DNA of 64,000 nt from an uncultured Flavobacteriaceae bacterium (GTDB lineage: Bacteria; Bacteroidota; Bacteroidia; Flavobacteriales; Flavobacteriaceae): contig CANMXP010000001.1 in the NCBI GenBank assembly GCA_947501845.1, positions 310,001 to 374,000 on the forward strand, read 5' to 3'. A program made the position numbers and the translations under genes. The notes beneath the pieces are model-generated. The model did not search any database, had not been told where the DNA came from, and saw only the letters and a program-made list of their open reading frames with translations. Shown here in pieces: positions 1-8,767 of the stretch (within the stretch, counting starts at the first letter, position 1; each line of letters begins with the position of its first letter).

Positions 1-2058
1 GAAGGAAGTATTATTAATGTACAAGAAAGTTTACTAACAAAAGGAAGCACTGCATTGCAACTGTTAGAGCGTTCTCCTGGAGTGATCTTAGATCAAAGAA
101 ATAATAGTTTTTCTTTAAATGGAAAAAATAATACAACTATAATGATTAATGGAAAAGTAATTCGTATGCCTACTGCCGATGTTATTACAATGCTAAACGG
201 AATGAGCGCAGATAATATTGAACGTATAGAACTACTAACCAATCCTTCTTCTAAATATGATGCCGATGGTAATGCTGGCATTATAAATATTGTGCTGCAA
301 AAGAATGAAAACTTAGGGTTTCTTGGTAATGCTAGTATTTCTAGTGGTTATGGTTTGGGTGTTAAACAAACTAGTAGTGTCTCCTTAAATTACGGTACTG
401 AAAAAGTAGTAGCATTTGGTGCCTATTCTTTTGCTTATGATGATACTTTAGATGGCTTTAGAGGCATAGGAAGTACTACCCTTCCTGTTTTTGGTGGTGT
501 TACTTTTATTGATTTTAATAGTGAAACAGCAAGAATTAATAGAAGCCATAACCTGAATTTAGGTGTTGATTATCAATTAAACAAAAATTCAACATTAGGT
601 GCTAGTATATTATTGAACAGTTCTAGCCCAACAATTAATAGAAAAAATAGAGGTTTGTATGATTTTCAGGTGAATCCTTATTTGGATGCTCGCATCCATT
701 TGAAAAGTAATGCTAATTGGAAAAATTATAATACATCATCGTTTTACGAGTTTTCTAGTGATACTCATACATTTACAGTAACTACAGATTATATTAATTA
801 TAATAACCAATCACCAAACCTTGTTAACAGTAGTTATTTTAATGAGTTAGGAGAACCGTTTCAACCTGAAGGCGATATTTATAATACAGGAAACCGTGGC
901 TTTAATGAAACCAATATAAATGTAGGTGTGATAAAAACAGATTATAAAACTACTATTAATGAAAAACTGGTGATTGAAACAGGTCTAAAAGGTTCAATAT
1001 CTAAAACAAAAAATACAGCTCGTATAGAAATTGAAGAAGGTGGTGTTTTTGTTACTGATGATCGCTTTTTAAGTAATATAGAGACTAAAGAGCAAATTGC
1101 TGCCCTATATGCACAAGGAAATTACAATATAAGTAGTAAACTCAATCTACAAATGGGAATGCGTTACGAGTATTGGAACCAAGCTTTTGATGAATCCAAT
1201 TTAGATAGAAAGTTTGGCAAATTATTCTCATCAATTTTTCTCACTAAAACCATATCAGACACTACAAGCTGGAATATAGCATATACTAAACGTATTACAC
1301 GCCCTAACTACATTGATTTGGCATCTTACTTAAGGTACAACTCCCCTACCTCTGTTTTTACGGGCAACCCTCAATTATCACCCGCCATAACAAATACACT
1401 AAACATTACCTATAATTATAAATCATTCAGTTTTTCTTTAATGAGCACTTTAGAAGATAACCCTATTGCATATTATCAGGTTACAGAAGACCGTCGTAGT
1501 GATTTGGCTATTATATCCCCTCAAAATCTAAAATATCAAAATAGTTTAGACTTACAAATAAATATGCCTTGGCGTATCGCAAATTGGTGGAACATTAACT
1601 GTAATAATACTTTTGGTTATAGAGCATACAAGTTACTACACACACCAATAGAAACCACTAATGACTATTTTCACTATAACTTCAATGTAAACCAGACATT
1701 TAACATAACTGATAAGTTATCTTTAGAATTATCTGGATGGTATACTTCAAATCACTATAATGGTTCCTACAAAGTTGATGGTTTTGGTTCACTAAATACT
1801 GGCATTAAAAAAAGCTTTAAAAATGGATCAAGTCTTCAGTTTACTGTCACAGATCTTTTAAAAAGTATAGATATAAAATCTTCCATAGGAAGCTTAACAA
1901 GAGAAGCTTATAATAATGTGTTTAATGTAAGTTACAGACCTGAATCTGCAAGGTCTAGCATATTTAGGTTAAGTTATACTTATAACCTTGGGAATTCTAA
2001 AGTTAAAGCTGGAAATTCAAGAACTGGAGCTAAAGATGAAACCTCTAGAATTAATTAG
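1..2058 (+). CDS. TonB-dependent-receptor-like outer membrane beta-barrel protein (5' truncated)
   Basis: The reading frame is open from base 1, so the gene begins outside the window; the TTG at 55 is not the true start. The visible N-terminus is the second half of a plug domain (IMINGKVIRM, then MLNGMSADNIERIELLTNPSSKYDADGNAGIINI, typical of SusC/OMP plugs), followed by about 550 residues of alternating aromatic beta strands. This is the OMP_b-brl_3 type architecture common in Bacteroidota, where such proteins sit in the outer membrane and take up or bind ligands. The C-terminus ends with a strand plus a short polar tail. No SusD partner follows, so this is not a classic SusCD pair. The substrate cannot be read from sequence. 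Confidence 0.85.
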   Translation, partial: EGSIINVQESLLTKGSTALQLLERSPGVILDQRNNSFSLNGKNNTTIMINGKVIRMPTADVITMLNGMSADNIERIELLTNPSSKYDADGNAGIINIVLQKNENLGFLGNASISSGYGLGVKQTSSVSLNYGTEKVVAFGAYSFAYDDTLDGFRGIGSTTLPVFGGVTFIDFNSETARINRSHNLNLGVDYQLNKNSTLGASILLNSSSPTINRKNRGLYDFQVNPYLDARIHLKSNANWKNYNTSSFYEFSSDTHTFTVTTDYINYNNQSPNLVNSSYFNELGEPFQPEGDIYNTGNRGFNETNINVGVIKTDYKTTINEKLVIETGLKGSISKTKNTARIEIEEGGVFVTDDRFLSNIETKEQIAALYAQGNYNISSKLNLQMGMRYEYWNQAFDESNLDRKFGKLFSSIFLTKTISDTTSWNIAYTKRITRPNYIDLASYLRYNSPTSVFTGNPQLSPAITNTLNITYNYKSFSFSLMSTLEDNPIAYYQVTEDRRSDLAIISPQNLKYQNSLDLQINMPWRIANWWNINCNNTFGYRAYKLLHTPIETTNDYFHYNFNVNQTFNITDKLSLELSGWYTSNHYNGSYKVDGFGSLNTGIKKSFKNGSSLQFTVTDLLKSIDIKSSIGSLTREAYNNVFNVSYRPESARSSIFRLSYTYNLGNSKVKAGNSRTGAKDETSRIN

Positions 2059-2181
2059 TTCTTTAAAATGTGAGGGCTAAGCCTTTTAGAATTAAAAAGG
2101 TATTTATAAATTTAATTGTGTACTGGTGTTTGAGTCAAAAAAAACTAATAAAGTTAAAGATTTAATTAATAAAATCTTAGA

Positions 2182-2240
2182 GGAAAACACCCTAACTTGT
2201 ATAAGAAAAAAACCATGAAAAAAGGGAGTGTTTTCCGTTG
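2182..2240 (+). promoter_or_regulatory. Candidate regulatory motif (site C) upstream of the beta-helix gene
   Basis: A 26-nt element at 2215-2240 begins ATGAAAA, has a GGG core and ends CCGTTG; the same start, end and length occur at 9423-9448 and 34646-34671 (minus strand). Here a 9-bp inverted repeat is added: GGAAAACAC at 2182-2190 pairs with GTGTTTTCC at 2228-2236. The element lies 51 nt upstream of the ATG at 2292. It could be an operator, or a hairpin in the leader. An 8-codon ORF (ATGAAA...TGA) also fits inside it, so a leader peptide cannot be excluded. Confidence 0.4.
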
Positions 2241-2291
2241 ATTCCAGAGTATTAATAAATTATTATTACGTAAATATTTAATAATAATATT

Positions 2292-3326
2292 ATGAGTTTA
2301 ATAACTAATGTACAAGAATTAAGAAATGCACTAGAGGGGCTTCCAGATCCAAACATCAATTTTTTCGGAAGAAATTTGATAAGACTTGCTCCCAATACAA
2401 CATTTGAAATAGAAAAAACGATTTGGATAAGAAAGAAAGTTTTATTAGAAGGTCAAGGTTCTGTTTTGAAAATGGTTGGTTCTGGACCTTGTTTTCTAAT
2501 TGGTGAGGATTATTCAAAAGCAGATGCTTTTAGAAAACCCTTTTTGGATTCAACCTATACTACCATTAGAGACCTTGATTTTCATGGGGAATCTCCTTCA
2601 AATTATTCTGATATCGGTATATTAAGTCATTGTCATGGATTAAGACTAAGCAATGTCAATTTTTATTATTGGAAGATAGCTATCAATGCAGAAGGCAAAC
2701 AAACAGTCCATAATTCCAATAGTTCTAGTTTTAGAGATCTAAATATTAAACTTTGTGATATAGCAATTAAATTTGATGGTGTCGACTCAAGTGTTACGAC
2801 TATCGATCATTGTGAAGTAATTAGCTGTAAAGTGGGTATTGAGTTATTGAATGTTTCTTATCAAATGGTATATGGATACTATTCTGAAGCAACAGATATA
2901 CCTATTAAAAATAATAATGTAGACTACACGACTTGGGTCGCTTGTGGAAATGAAGGTGCACACCTTACAAAAGATTTTTTAGGAGGAATAGTTATTGGTG
3001 GAAATTTAGTAACTGGATCAAGGAAAGTAAATGCCAAAGGAGATAGAATTGGAAGAGGTGATAGTAGGATTCATTTTACTCTTTCAAGAGACGAAGATCC
3101 TAATAAAGGTGTAAGAGTTTTTATTCCAAGTATTTTTGGTGGTAAAGGTACTCCTAGTCCTATGGGGTTTGTTCAAATAGAAAACCAGCAAATTAAACCT
3201 ACCGATATTAGGCCAAATAACGTACACCACGGTATTATTTATAATGAAGATTGTGGTAGAAAATATATTTTAGGCACACAAGCATGGAAAATAAGAGACA
3301 AGGGATGTATTTGGAGTGTAGAATAG
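2292..3326 (+). CDS. Right-handed beta-helix (pectin-lyase-fold-like) protein
   Basis: 344 aa with no obvious signal peptide. Residues about 20-75 resemble the N-terminal cap of pectate-lyase-like proteins (IRLAPNTTFEIEKTIWIRKKVLLEGQGS), followed by short repeated beta turns (TIRDLDFHGE, LRLSNVNFYYWKIAINAEG, SFRDLNIKLCDIAIKF, TIDHCEVISCKVGIELLN) that look like successive coils of a parallel beta helix. The last 100 residues form a different, glycine-rich domain. No catalytic residues of a known lyase or hydrolase could be assigned. It stands alone between a barrel gene and a convergent operon, and its upstream region carries motif site C, shared with two operons of unusual content. Function unknown. 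Confidence 0.7.
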   Translation: MSLITNVQELRNALEGLPDPNINFFGRNLIRLAPNTTFEIEKTIWIRKKVLLEGQGSVLKMVGSGPCFLIGEDYSKADAFRKPFLDSTYTTIRDLDFHGESPSNYSDIGILSHCHGLRLSNVNFYYWKIAINAEGKQTVHNSNSSSFRDLNIKLCDIAIKFDGVDSSVTTIDHCEVISCKVGIELLNVSYQMVYGYYSEATDIPIKNNNVDYTTWVACGNEGAHLTKDFLGGIVIGGNLVTGSRKVNAKGDRIGRGDSRIHFTLSRDEDPNKGVRVFIPSIFGGKGTPSPMGFVQIENQQIKPTDIRPNNVHHGIIYNEDCGRKYILGTQAWKIRDKGCIWSVE

Positions 3327-3328
3327 AA

Positions 3329-3385
3329 TTTACCCTAATTTTATTTTATAATTTAGGTTATTTTCATTCTGCAAGATAATTTCTC
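3329..3385. terminator. Possible weak bidirectional terminator
   Basis: Between two convergent genes, TACCCTAA and TTTAGGTTA arms flank an AT-rich loop and are followed by a T-rich run (TATTTTC). The stem is short and AT-rich, so this is a tentative call based only on position and shape. Confidence 0.25.
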
Positions 3386-3393
3386 TATACTTA

Positions 3394-4872
3394 CTACCTC
3401 AAATTTAAATCTTTTAAGTCTATAGTTTTCGCTATATGTTTTGCTAAAACAAAAACTTTGGTAGCGGTACGACCTGCCCAATCTAAATGTTCTTTAGGAT
3501 GGTTTTTTAAATCTTCAATGAGCTTAAATAATTGTTGCGTAGCTTCTATACTTGTATCTATAGAAGCATTTGGTTTTTTTATACTATTGCTTAATACTTT
3601 TCCAATTTCTACACCGCCTTGTTTTAAAGACTTTAGTACAAAAGAAGCTGTAAGTGCTCTATACGAAGGATACGTGCCTTCAAAAATGCCTGCAACAACA
3701 TCAGCATATTCTTGATCTTCTTTTGCACGTTCTATCATTACGGTTAATATCTGCATCCAAACCTTAGTAAATGATTTATTTCTTGGGAATTGAACAAGTA
3801 AATCCGATAAAGCAAAATCATAACCAACTTCTTTATGCACTCTTTTAGTATATCCATATAATGAGTCTGAAGAAAAATCATTTGCTTTTAAACATGTTTC
3901 GATGGTTTCTGAAGCCCATCTGGCACTTAATAAGGCATATTGTATACCATCGCCACTTAAGGGGTTAATTAAACCTGCAGCCTCCCCTATCAACATGAGC
4001 CTATCATCGGAAATTTTTTGTTTGGAATTAAAAAATGTAATTGGCCAACCATCAATTTTCCCTTCTATTTCTCCTTTCCCTATGCGTTTTAAAATATCAG
4101 GATTATTAGAAATATGATGCATCAATAACTCCTTAATATGAGGAGGCTTATATGGCAGTGTTTTAGAAATCATTGCTATTCCAATATTAGCTCCATTTGA
4201 ACCTTTTGGAAACATCCAAAAAATACCAGGAAACCCACCTTCATCAAAGTAAATATCTACACGGTCTCTTGGGCCATTTACGTTTTTATAATAGGCACGT
4301 AGGCCAAGTAATTGGTAGTCATCTTTTGGTTTTCTATGATGTAATTTCCTTGCTATTATAGAGTTAGCCCCATCTGCACCAACAATTAGTTTTGTTTTAA
4401 GGGAAAAAGTTTTCTTTGCATCTTTTAATTGCACTAAAGCCGAATTAGAAGAAATCGAATAATTTACAACACGTGTTCCTTCTAAATAGGATGCACCAGC
4501 TTTTTTTGCTGCTTCAAAAATCCAATTATCTAGTTCTAATCGAGGAATAATTCTGGCATGAAAAGGAAGACTATCTGGTTTCGAAAGGTTAATAAAAGCA
4601 TTACTATTTTTTAAAAATAAACCTACCCTTTTTATCTCATTTGCTTTTTTAAATTTTTTGGTTCTCGTAATGCCCATTTTTTCCAATTCTGCAAGTGCTA
4701 TCGGACTCACCCCATCGCCACAAATTTTATCCCTCGGAAAAACACAGGCTTCCACCACAATGACTTTAATTCCTTTTGAAGCCAAATGAAAAGCCAATCC
4801 ACTTCCTGCTGGTCCACCACCAACAATAAGCGCATCACAATCATAATCTATTTTTGGTTTAACTGTTATCAT
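3394..4872 (-). CDS. Geranylgeranyl reductase family FAD-dependent oxidoreductase
   Basis: 492 aa. The N-terminal dinucleotide-binding loop is GGGPAGS at residues 18-24, followed by the acidic strand end IKVIVVE. The family signature CGDGVSP lies near residue 52, and the FAD phosphate motif LIGEAAGLINPLSGDGI is near residue 290. This is the geranylgeranyl reductase (GGR) branch of the p-hydroxybenzoate-hydroxylase fold; members hydrogenate isoprenoid chains of lipids, quinones or chlorophyll-type compounds. About 90 extra helical residues at the C-terminus exceed the usual size of about 400 aa. It is the last gene of a seven-gene operon, 4 bp after a polyprenyl synthetase, so that enzyme's product is the natural substrate candidate (inference). 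Confidence 0.85.
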   Translation of the reverse strand: MITVKPKIDYDCDALIVGGGPAGSGLAFHLASKGIKVIVVEACVFPRDKICGDGVSPIALAELEKMGITRTKKFKKANEIKRVGLFLKNSNAFINLSKPDSLPFHARIIPRLELDNWIFEAAKKAGASYLEGTRVVNYSISSNSALVQLKDAKKTFSLKTKLIVGADGANSIIARKLHHRKPKDDYQLLGLRAYYKNVNGPRDRVDIYFDEGGFPGIFWMFPKGSNGANIGIAMISKTLPYKPPHIKELLMHHISNNPDILKRIGKGEIEGKIDGWPITFFNSKQKISDDRLMLIGEAAGLINPLSGDGIQYALLSARWASETIETCLKANDFSSDSLYGYTKRVHKEVGYDFALSDLLVQFPRNKSFTKVWMQILTVMIERAKEDQEYADVVAGIFEGTYPSYRALTASFVLKSLKQGGVEIGKVLSNSIKKPNASIDTSIEATQQLFKLIEDLKNHPKEHLDWAGRTATKVFVLAKHIAKTIDLKDLNLR

Positions 4873-4876
4873 ATTT

Positions 4877-5905
4877 TTAATAGTCCCTATTAATCATATA
4901 AAGGATAATACTTTCTATGAGTTTTTTATCTTCAGTTTCTGGTAGTCTGGAAAAGATCGTGTAGAATTCTTTTAATGCGCCACCAGCTAAATATTTAGAT
5001 GTTTTTTTTGCATAATCTATAGACTGGTATTGCTGCATTAAATGTAAAATATGAATAGCGTCATCTTGCTTTCTTTCTTTGATAGGAAATGATAGAAATT
5101 TTTTAACCATTTTTAACTCTGAAGCTTTACAATTTTCTAACAGATGAATAAGCATAAGCGTTCTTTTTCCTTCAATAATATCGCCACATATTTCTTTACC
5201 ATATTTATCCTCGTTAGCCACTAAATTTAGCACGTCATCTTGTATTTGGAATGAGGTTCCCATAAAATAGCCTAATCGATTAAAAATATCAGGATTTATT
5301 TTACCCTTAGTTCCTATAATGGCACCAATTCTTATGGGATGTATACATGTGTACCAACATGTTTTTTTAAGTATCATCTGTAAATAATCCTTTTCTTTTA
5401 AATTACAAACATTATCTTTTCTCCACCCTAATTCCATGGCTTGTCCTTCAACAGACTCTAAAACTAAATGCTGAATTTCTGAATAAACACTTAAAGATAC
5501 TTTGTCTCCTAAAGTTTGACGATTTTTTAATAAAGGCTGTAATGCCAAAGCTTGCATAGCATCTCCAATATTTATAGCAATGGCATTCGTATTCATTTCA
5601 TGAAGCGTAGGTTTTCCTCTTCTTATATAACTTTCGTCCTCACAATCATCATGAACAAGAAAAGCATTGTGAAGTAATTCTAAACAAATAGCAGAATTAC
5701 TGGCATCTTCCTTTTTGCCTCCGTATGCTACACAAGCAGCTATACATAATCCTGGTCTAAACCCTTTACCGCCTCGATTTGGATAATCTGAAATAAGATT
5801 ATAAAGATATTTTCTTGGCTCTTTGTCTGGAATATAGTTATGAATACCTTTTAACGTTTCTGCACCATAATCGGCAAGCATAGATTTCATAAAAAAATCT
5901 TCCAT
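4877..5905 (-). CDS. Polyprenyl (trans-isoprenyl diphosphate) synthetase family protein
   Basis: 342 aa, all-helical class I prenyltransferase. The first aspartate-rich motif is DDCED at residues 86-90 (VHDDCED), followed by the usual RRGKPT. The second is QDDVLNL with D223-D224; the canonical third aspartate is replaced by N227, as in many family members. GGKGFRPGL near residue 45 is the conserved diphosphate-binding GK-R region. Such enzymes condense isopentenyl diphosphate onto allylic primers to make C15 or longer chains. Chain length cannot be set reliably by eye. It lies between helical/Ig proteins and the geranylgeranyl reductase, 3-4 bp from each neighbour, so production and reduction of the prenyl chain are probably coupled. 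Confidence 0.88.
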   Translation of the reverse strand: MEDFFMKSMLADYGAETLKGIHNYIPDKEPRKYLYNLISDYPNRGGKGFRPGLCIAACVAYGGKKEDASNSAICLELLHNAFLVHDDCEDESYIRRGKPTLHEMNTNAIAINIGDAMQALALQPLLKNRQTLGDKVSLSVYSEIQHLVLESVEGQAMELGWRKDNVCNLKEKDYLQMILKKTCWYTCIHPIRIGAIIGTKGKINPDIFNRLGYFMGTSFQIQDDVLNLVANEDKYGKEICGDIIEGKRTLMLIHLLENCKASELKMVKKFLSFPIKERKQDDAIHILHLMQQYQSIDYAKKTSKYLAGGALKEFYTIFSRLPETEDKKLIESIILYMINRDY

Positions 5906-5908
5906 CGC

Positions 5909-6598
5909 TTATATGACTTCGATTTTAAGAAGAACATTGATAACATTGTCGTTGGCATCAGATATAAATGCATTATAATTTCCAGGCAATGCATTTTTAG
6001 GAAGTTTTAATTGAATACCGATTTCTTTTTCTTCCTTAGCTTTTAAATTAAAGTCTTTAGGAATAACCTTTAGAGCTCTTGAATTTATGATTCGATTATT
6101 TGGTCCTATTAAATGGGATTTTTGAAGCTTAATTCTTGTTGATTTTTCTGAATCCTCAAAAAGCGTAAATTTAAAAACTTCTAATTGTCCAGGTTTCAAG
6201 GGGTGTTCAGTTTCTAAAAGCGTTACCGTACTCTCTTTTTTTGTTTCTGAAACGGGTTTGTCTTTGGAATTGGTTTCTTTATCGGCAGAAGATGCCAGAT
6301 TACCAACTTGTTTTGAAATTGCCGAGAGCGCGTCTAAAAAAAGATCTACAGCTTCGTGCGTATCTCTTCTTATACGGTTCATTAAATCATCTGGATCACT
6401 CCTAATATCCTCTACATCTATAATTTTTTTTTCAATTTTTTTTGCTGCTAATATTCCAGCTGCTATTTCCTCTTCAAGAACATTTACAGCAGAATTTACT
6501 ACTTTCTGAGCACCAGATAGTAGCTCTTCACTTTTTATAGCATTTAAAAAATCGTCGGTTAGTGTTTTTCTAAACGGCTCTTTTTTTTTATTGCTCAT
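5909..6598 (-). CDS. Cytoplasmic phasin-like helical plus Ig-like domain protein
   Basis: 229 aa, no signal peptide. Residues 1-100 are predicted amphipathic helices (LSGAQKVVNSAVNVLEEEIAAGILAAKKIEKK, then DTHEAVDLFLDALSAISKQVGNLASS), resembling phasins, which coat polyhydroxyalkanoate granules. A charged linker leads to a beta domain (about 125-229) ending LPKNALPGNYNAFISDANDNVINVLLKIEVI, the pattern of NEW3/COG1470-type Ig-like domains. It overlaps the upstream gene by 11 nt and ends 3 bp before the polyprenyl synthetase, so it is surely cotranscribed. The phasin comparison rests on composition and helix pattern only; function unknown. Confidence 0.6.
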   Translation of the reverse strand: MSNKKKEPFRKTLTDDFLNAIKSEELLSGAQKVVNSAVNVLEEEIAAGILAAKKIEKKIIDVEDIRSDPDDLMNRIRRDTHEAVDLFLDALSAISKQVGNLASSADKETNSKDKPVSETKKESTVTLLETEHPLKPGQLEVFKFTLFEDSEKSTRIKLQKSHLIGPNNRIINSRALKVIPKDFNLKAKEEKEIGIQLKLPKNALPGNYNAFISDANDNVINVLLKIEVI

Positions 6599-7253
6599 TT
6601 GCTGAGGTTTTAGTAGGTTTTTTTACGACATTCAAATTAATAAGAAAATGAGCTGGTTCAAAACCTAATACTTGAACTTTACTTTGATAATTTCCAGGTT
6701 CTACCTTCGCTCCTATTTTTACTTTTATTTTAATGGTTTGCGACTCTCCAGGGTTTAGCTGAAACGATTGGGGAGTAAATGTTGTTTTAAAATCATGCGT
6801 ATTATTGGAGTCTTCTTCTTTAATAAATGCGAAATTTTTCAAAGTACAAATCGCTTCCTCCTCTTTTGTGTTATCTAATACAAACTGGAACTGTGCACTA
6901 CTTCCAATAAAAACAGTTTCTGTTAAAACAAAAGCTGGCTCTGTTATATTTTCTTCATGGGTAACATCATGATCATTACTTGCTTCAAAATCACTATTTA
7001 TAATTTTTTTAGAAAATTCAAAACTTAGATCAACCATGTTTTTATAATGGTTTAAATTAAGCTTAGCAAATGCAGTAAATGCGCCAGCAACAAGCTCTGG
7101 CTGAAACGGATTGATCGTTTTTTTCTGTTTATTTGAATTACTTAATTGACCAACTAAATTGGATCCTTCTTTAAAATATTGTGTATTAATTTCTATAGTC
7201 TTTTTTAGAATGTCTTCAAGATCTTTAGCAATACTATCTTGCTCTTGACTCAT
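6588..7253 (-). CDS. Cytoplasmic phasin-like helical plus Ig-like domain protein
   Basis: 221 aa, paralogous in layout to the next gene downstream. The N-terminal 95 residues are helical (DLEDILKKTIEINTQYFKEGSNLVGQL; ELVAGAFTAFAKLNLNHYKNMVDLSFEFSKKI), with the small-residue-rich phasin-like character. Residues about 110-205 form an Ig-like beta sandwich with the signature LNPGESQTIKIKVKIGAKVEPGNYQSKVQVLG, typical of NEW3-like accessory domains. There is no signal peptide or membrane segment. In the same operon are two more Ig-type proteins, a prenyl synthetase and a prenyl reductase. A granule- or membrane-surface scaffold would fit, but this is inference. Confidence 0.6.
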   Translation of the reverse strand: MSQEQDSIAKDLEDILKKTIEINTQYFKEGSNLVGQLSNSNKQKKTINPFQPELVAGAFTAFAKLNLNHYKNMVDLSFEFSKKIINSDFEASNDHDVTHEENITEPAFVLTETVFIGSSAQFQFVLDNTKEEEAICTLKNFAFIKEEDSNNTHDFKTTFTPQSFQLNPGESQTIKIKVKIGAKVEPGNYQSKVQVLGFEPAHFLINLNVVKKPTKTSANEQ

Positions 7254-7269
7254 ATTTTATTATTTGATA

Positions 7270-7953
7270 TTAAGATTTATTTTGGGCTACATCTGGTCTA
7301 ACATCAATCCTTTTTTTATGTGGATCACAATAAAAATGAGATTGCCAATTAAGCCATTTTTGTTTATACTTTTTTTCATCATTTGGAGAAACCTCTGTTG
7401 GCGTTGAATTATTTACATGGAGTGTAAAACAGATATTTTGATTGATTTCTTTTTCTCTTAGAACTATTTCAGTTACATATGTACTTCCTGTATTAAATTT
7501 ATTTAAATCTAAGGACATTAAGACGCTTTCACTTCTTCCTGGCTGTAAGGTTACAGATGCTTTATTCAAAATAGGTTGATTAGGTGCTATGGCACCATCA
7601 TTATCCACTAATTCTCGAACACCAACGCGATATGTCTTTGTAGAAGAACAGTTATTTTTCACCAAAAAGGGAACAATAATACGTTCTCCACTCATGGCCT
7701 GTCTCGAAATTGCAGAAATACAATGCGGAGGGCATTCCTCTTTTGGTGGGCAACAGTTACTATTTTTGTTATTTTGAAAAGAAGATAGGTCTAAAGTTGG
7801 TATTTTTCCTTCTAAAACTGCATTGTTCATGTTTGAAACTGTTTCAAACATATTTTCAACTAATGGTTTCATAACATCAATAGATAACTTTGACATTTTC
7901 TGAAAGTTATCAGTAAGGGTCTTCTGTAAGGATGATTCACTTTGCTTTTCCAT
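7270..7953 (-). CDS. Helical plus Ig-like protein with cysteine-rich linker
   Basis: 227 aa. A short helical N-terminus (SLQKTLTDNFQKMSKLSIDVMKPLVENMFETVSNMNNAV) has the same start pattern as the 229-aa protein (KTLTDNF versus KTLTDDF), pointing to common ancestry. A linker with clustered cysteines follows (NCCPPKEECPPHC, about residues 66-78), possibly metal binding or disulfide forming, then an Ig-like beta domain (LQPGRSESVLMSLDLNKFNTGSTYVTEIVL). A basic tail rich in K, W and H ends the protein. It overlaps the upstream gene by 17 nt. No enzyme motif was seen. Confidence 0.55.
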   Translation of the reverse strand: MEKQSESSLQKTLTDNFQKMSKLSIDVMKPLVENMFETVSNMNNAVLEGKIPTLDLSSFQNNKNSNCCPPKEECPPHCISAISRQAMSGERIIVPFLVKNNCSSTKTYRVGVRELVDNDGAIAPNQPILNKASVTLQPGRSESVLMSLDLNKFNTGSTYVTEIVLREKEINQNICFTLHVNNSTPTEVSPNDEKKYKQKWLNWQSHFYCDPHKKRIDVRPDVAQNKS

Positions 7954-8740
7954 GGCCTCTCGTTTTATTTTGTTCTATATGAGATTTTATAACTATAGAT
8001 ATTTCTTTATTCCATAACCTGAAACTTCCATCATAATCATTCTTAGGATTTGCATTTTTCGGAATTATAAAATTAACATGAAGTACCAAGCAATCTCCAG
8101 GTTGAACAATTTGACCAAATTCATCTACAGAAACGGAAATCCAGTCTATGAGATGCGTTTTAATATTTTTTGATACTTCATCTAATGTAGACATCAAACC
8201 ATCAACACCTTTTTCTCTAAAACCAATTCCAAAAGCTCTACATAATAAATCCATATCCAATAAGGCGCCATGCTTTAAAACAGGAACTTGAAAAGGTATA
8301 TTTCCAGTATTAGTAAGTGTTAAAACGGCTGTATGTTTTTTGCCAGGAGCACTGTTTAAAAATGTAAACTTGTTTGGATATATTTCAATATCTAATGTAG
8401 GCTGCACAATCATTTTTACTTTGTGCATTTGTTTACCCAACATCATATAGTTTTCATAAGTCCCTGGAGGTGTTGTTGAAGGGAGTTCATGATCTATTGC
8501 AGTTAGCCTTTCTTCACCAGGATTTAATCTAATGGCTACCCTAATAAAATCTGCTCCTTTTTTACTAAATCTTTTTTTGTTTTTATCTACAAGAGCTAAA
8601 GACTTAATTCGCAATACTTCTTTTTGTTTATTTACAAATTGTACATACCCCTTAAGGTCTCCAGGTGAACCATTAAGAATAATTTCTTTTTCTACAATTT
8701 TTATTTTTTCCTGAGAAGTTTCGGAAGTTACAGTAATCAT
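7937..8740 (-). CDS. Double Ig-like domain cytoplasmic protein
   Basis: 267 aa, essentially all beta. The first domain (about 10-120) has the pattern IRLNPGEERLTAIDHELPSTTPPGTYENYMMLG. The second (about 122-260) contains IEIYPNKFTFLNSAPGKKHTAVLTLTNTGNIPFQVP and ends with QPGDCLVLHVNFIIPKNANPKNDYDGSFRLW. Both resemble NEW3/COG1470-type Ig folds found as accessory binding modules. Between strands of the second domain is an insertion (DLLCRAFGIGFREKGVDGLMSTLDEVSKNIKTHLIDW) that is probably helical. There is no signal peptide, which is unusual for this fold in Bacteroidota. Second gene of the operon. Confidence 0.55.
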   Translation of the reverse strand: MITVTSETSQEKIKIVEKEIILNGSPGDLKGYVQFVNKQKEVLRIKSLALVDKNKKRFSKKGADFIRVAIRLNPGEERLTAIDHELPSTTPPGTYENYMMLGKQMHKVKMIVQPTLDIEIYPNKFTFLNSAPGKKHTAVLTLTNTGNIPFQVPVLKHGALLDMDLLCRAFGIGFREKGVDGLMSTLDEVSKNIKTHLIDWISVSVDEFGQIVQPGDCLVLHVNFIIPKNANPKNDYDGSFRLWNKEISIVIKSHIEQNKTRGHGKAK

Positions 8741-8767
8741 AAAACCTTAAATTTTTAGTACTATTTA

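Noticed and set aside
3394-5905. Carotenoid gene cluster
   Set aside because: A prenyl synthetase and a GGR-type flavoenzyme are present, but no phytoene synthase, desaturase or cyclase; CrtI-like motifs are absent.
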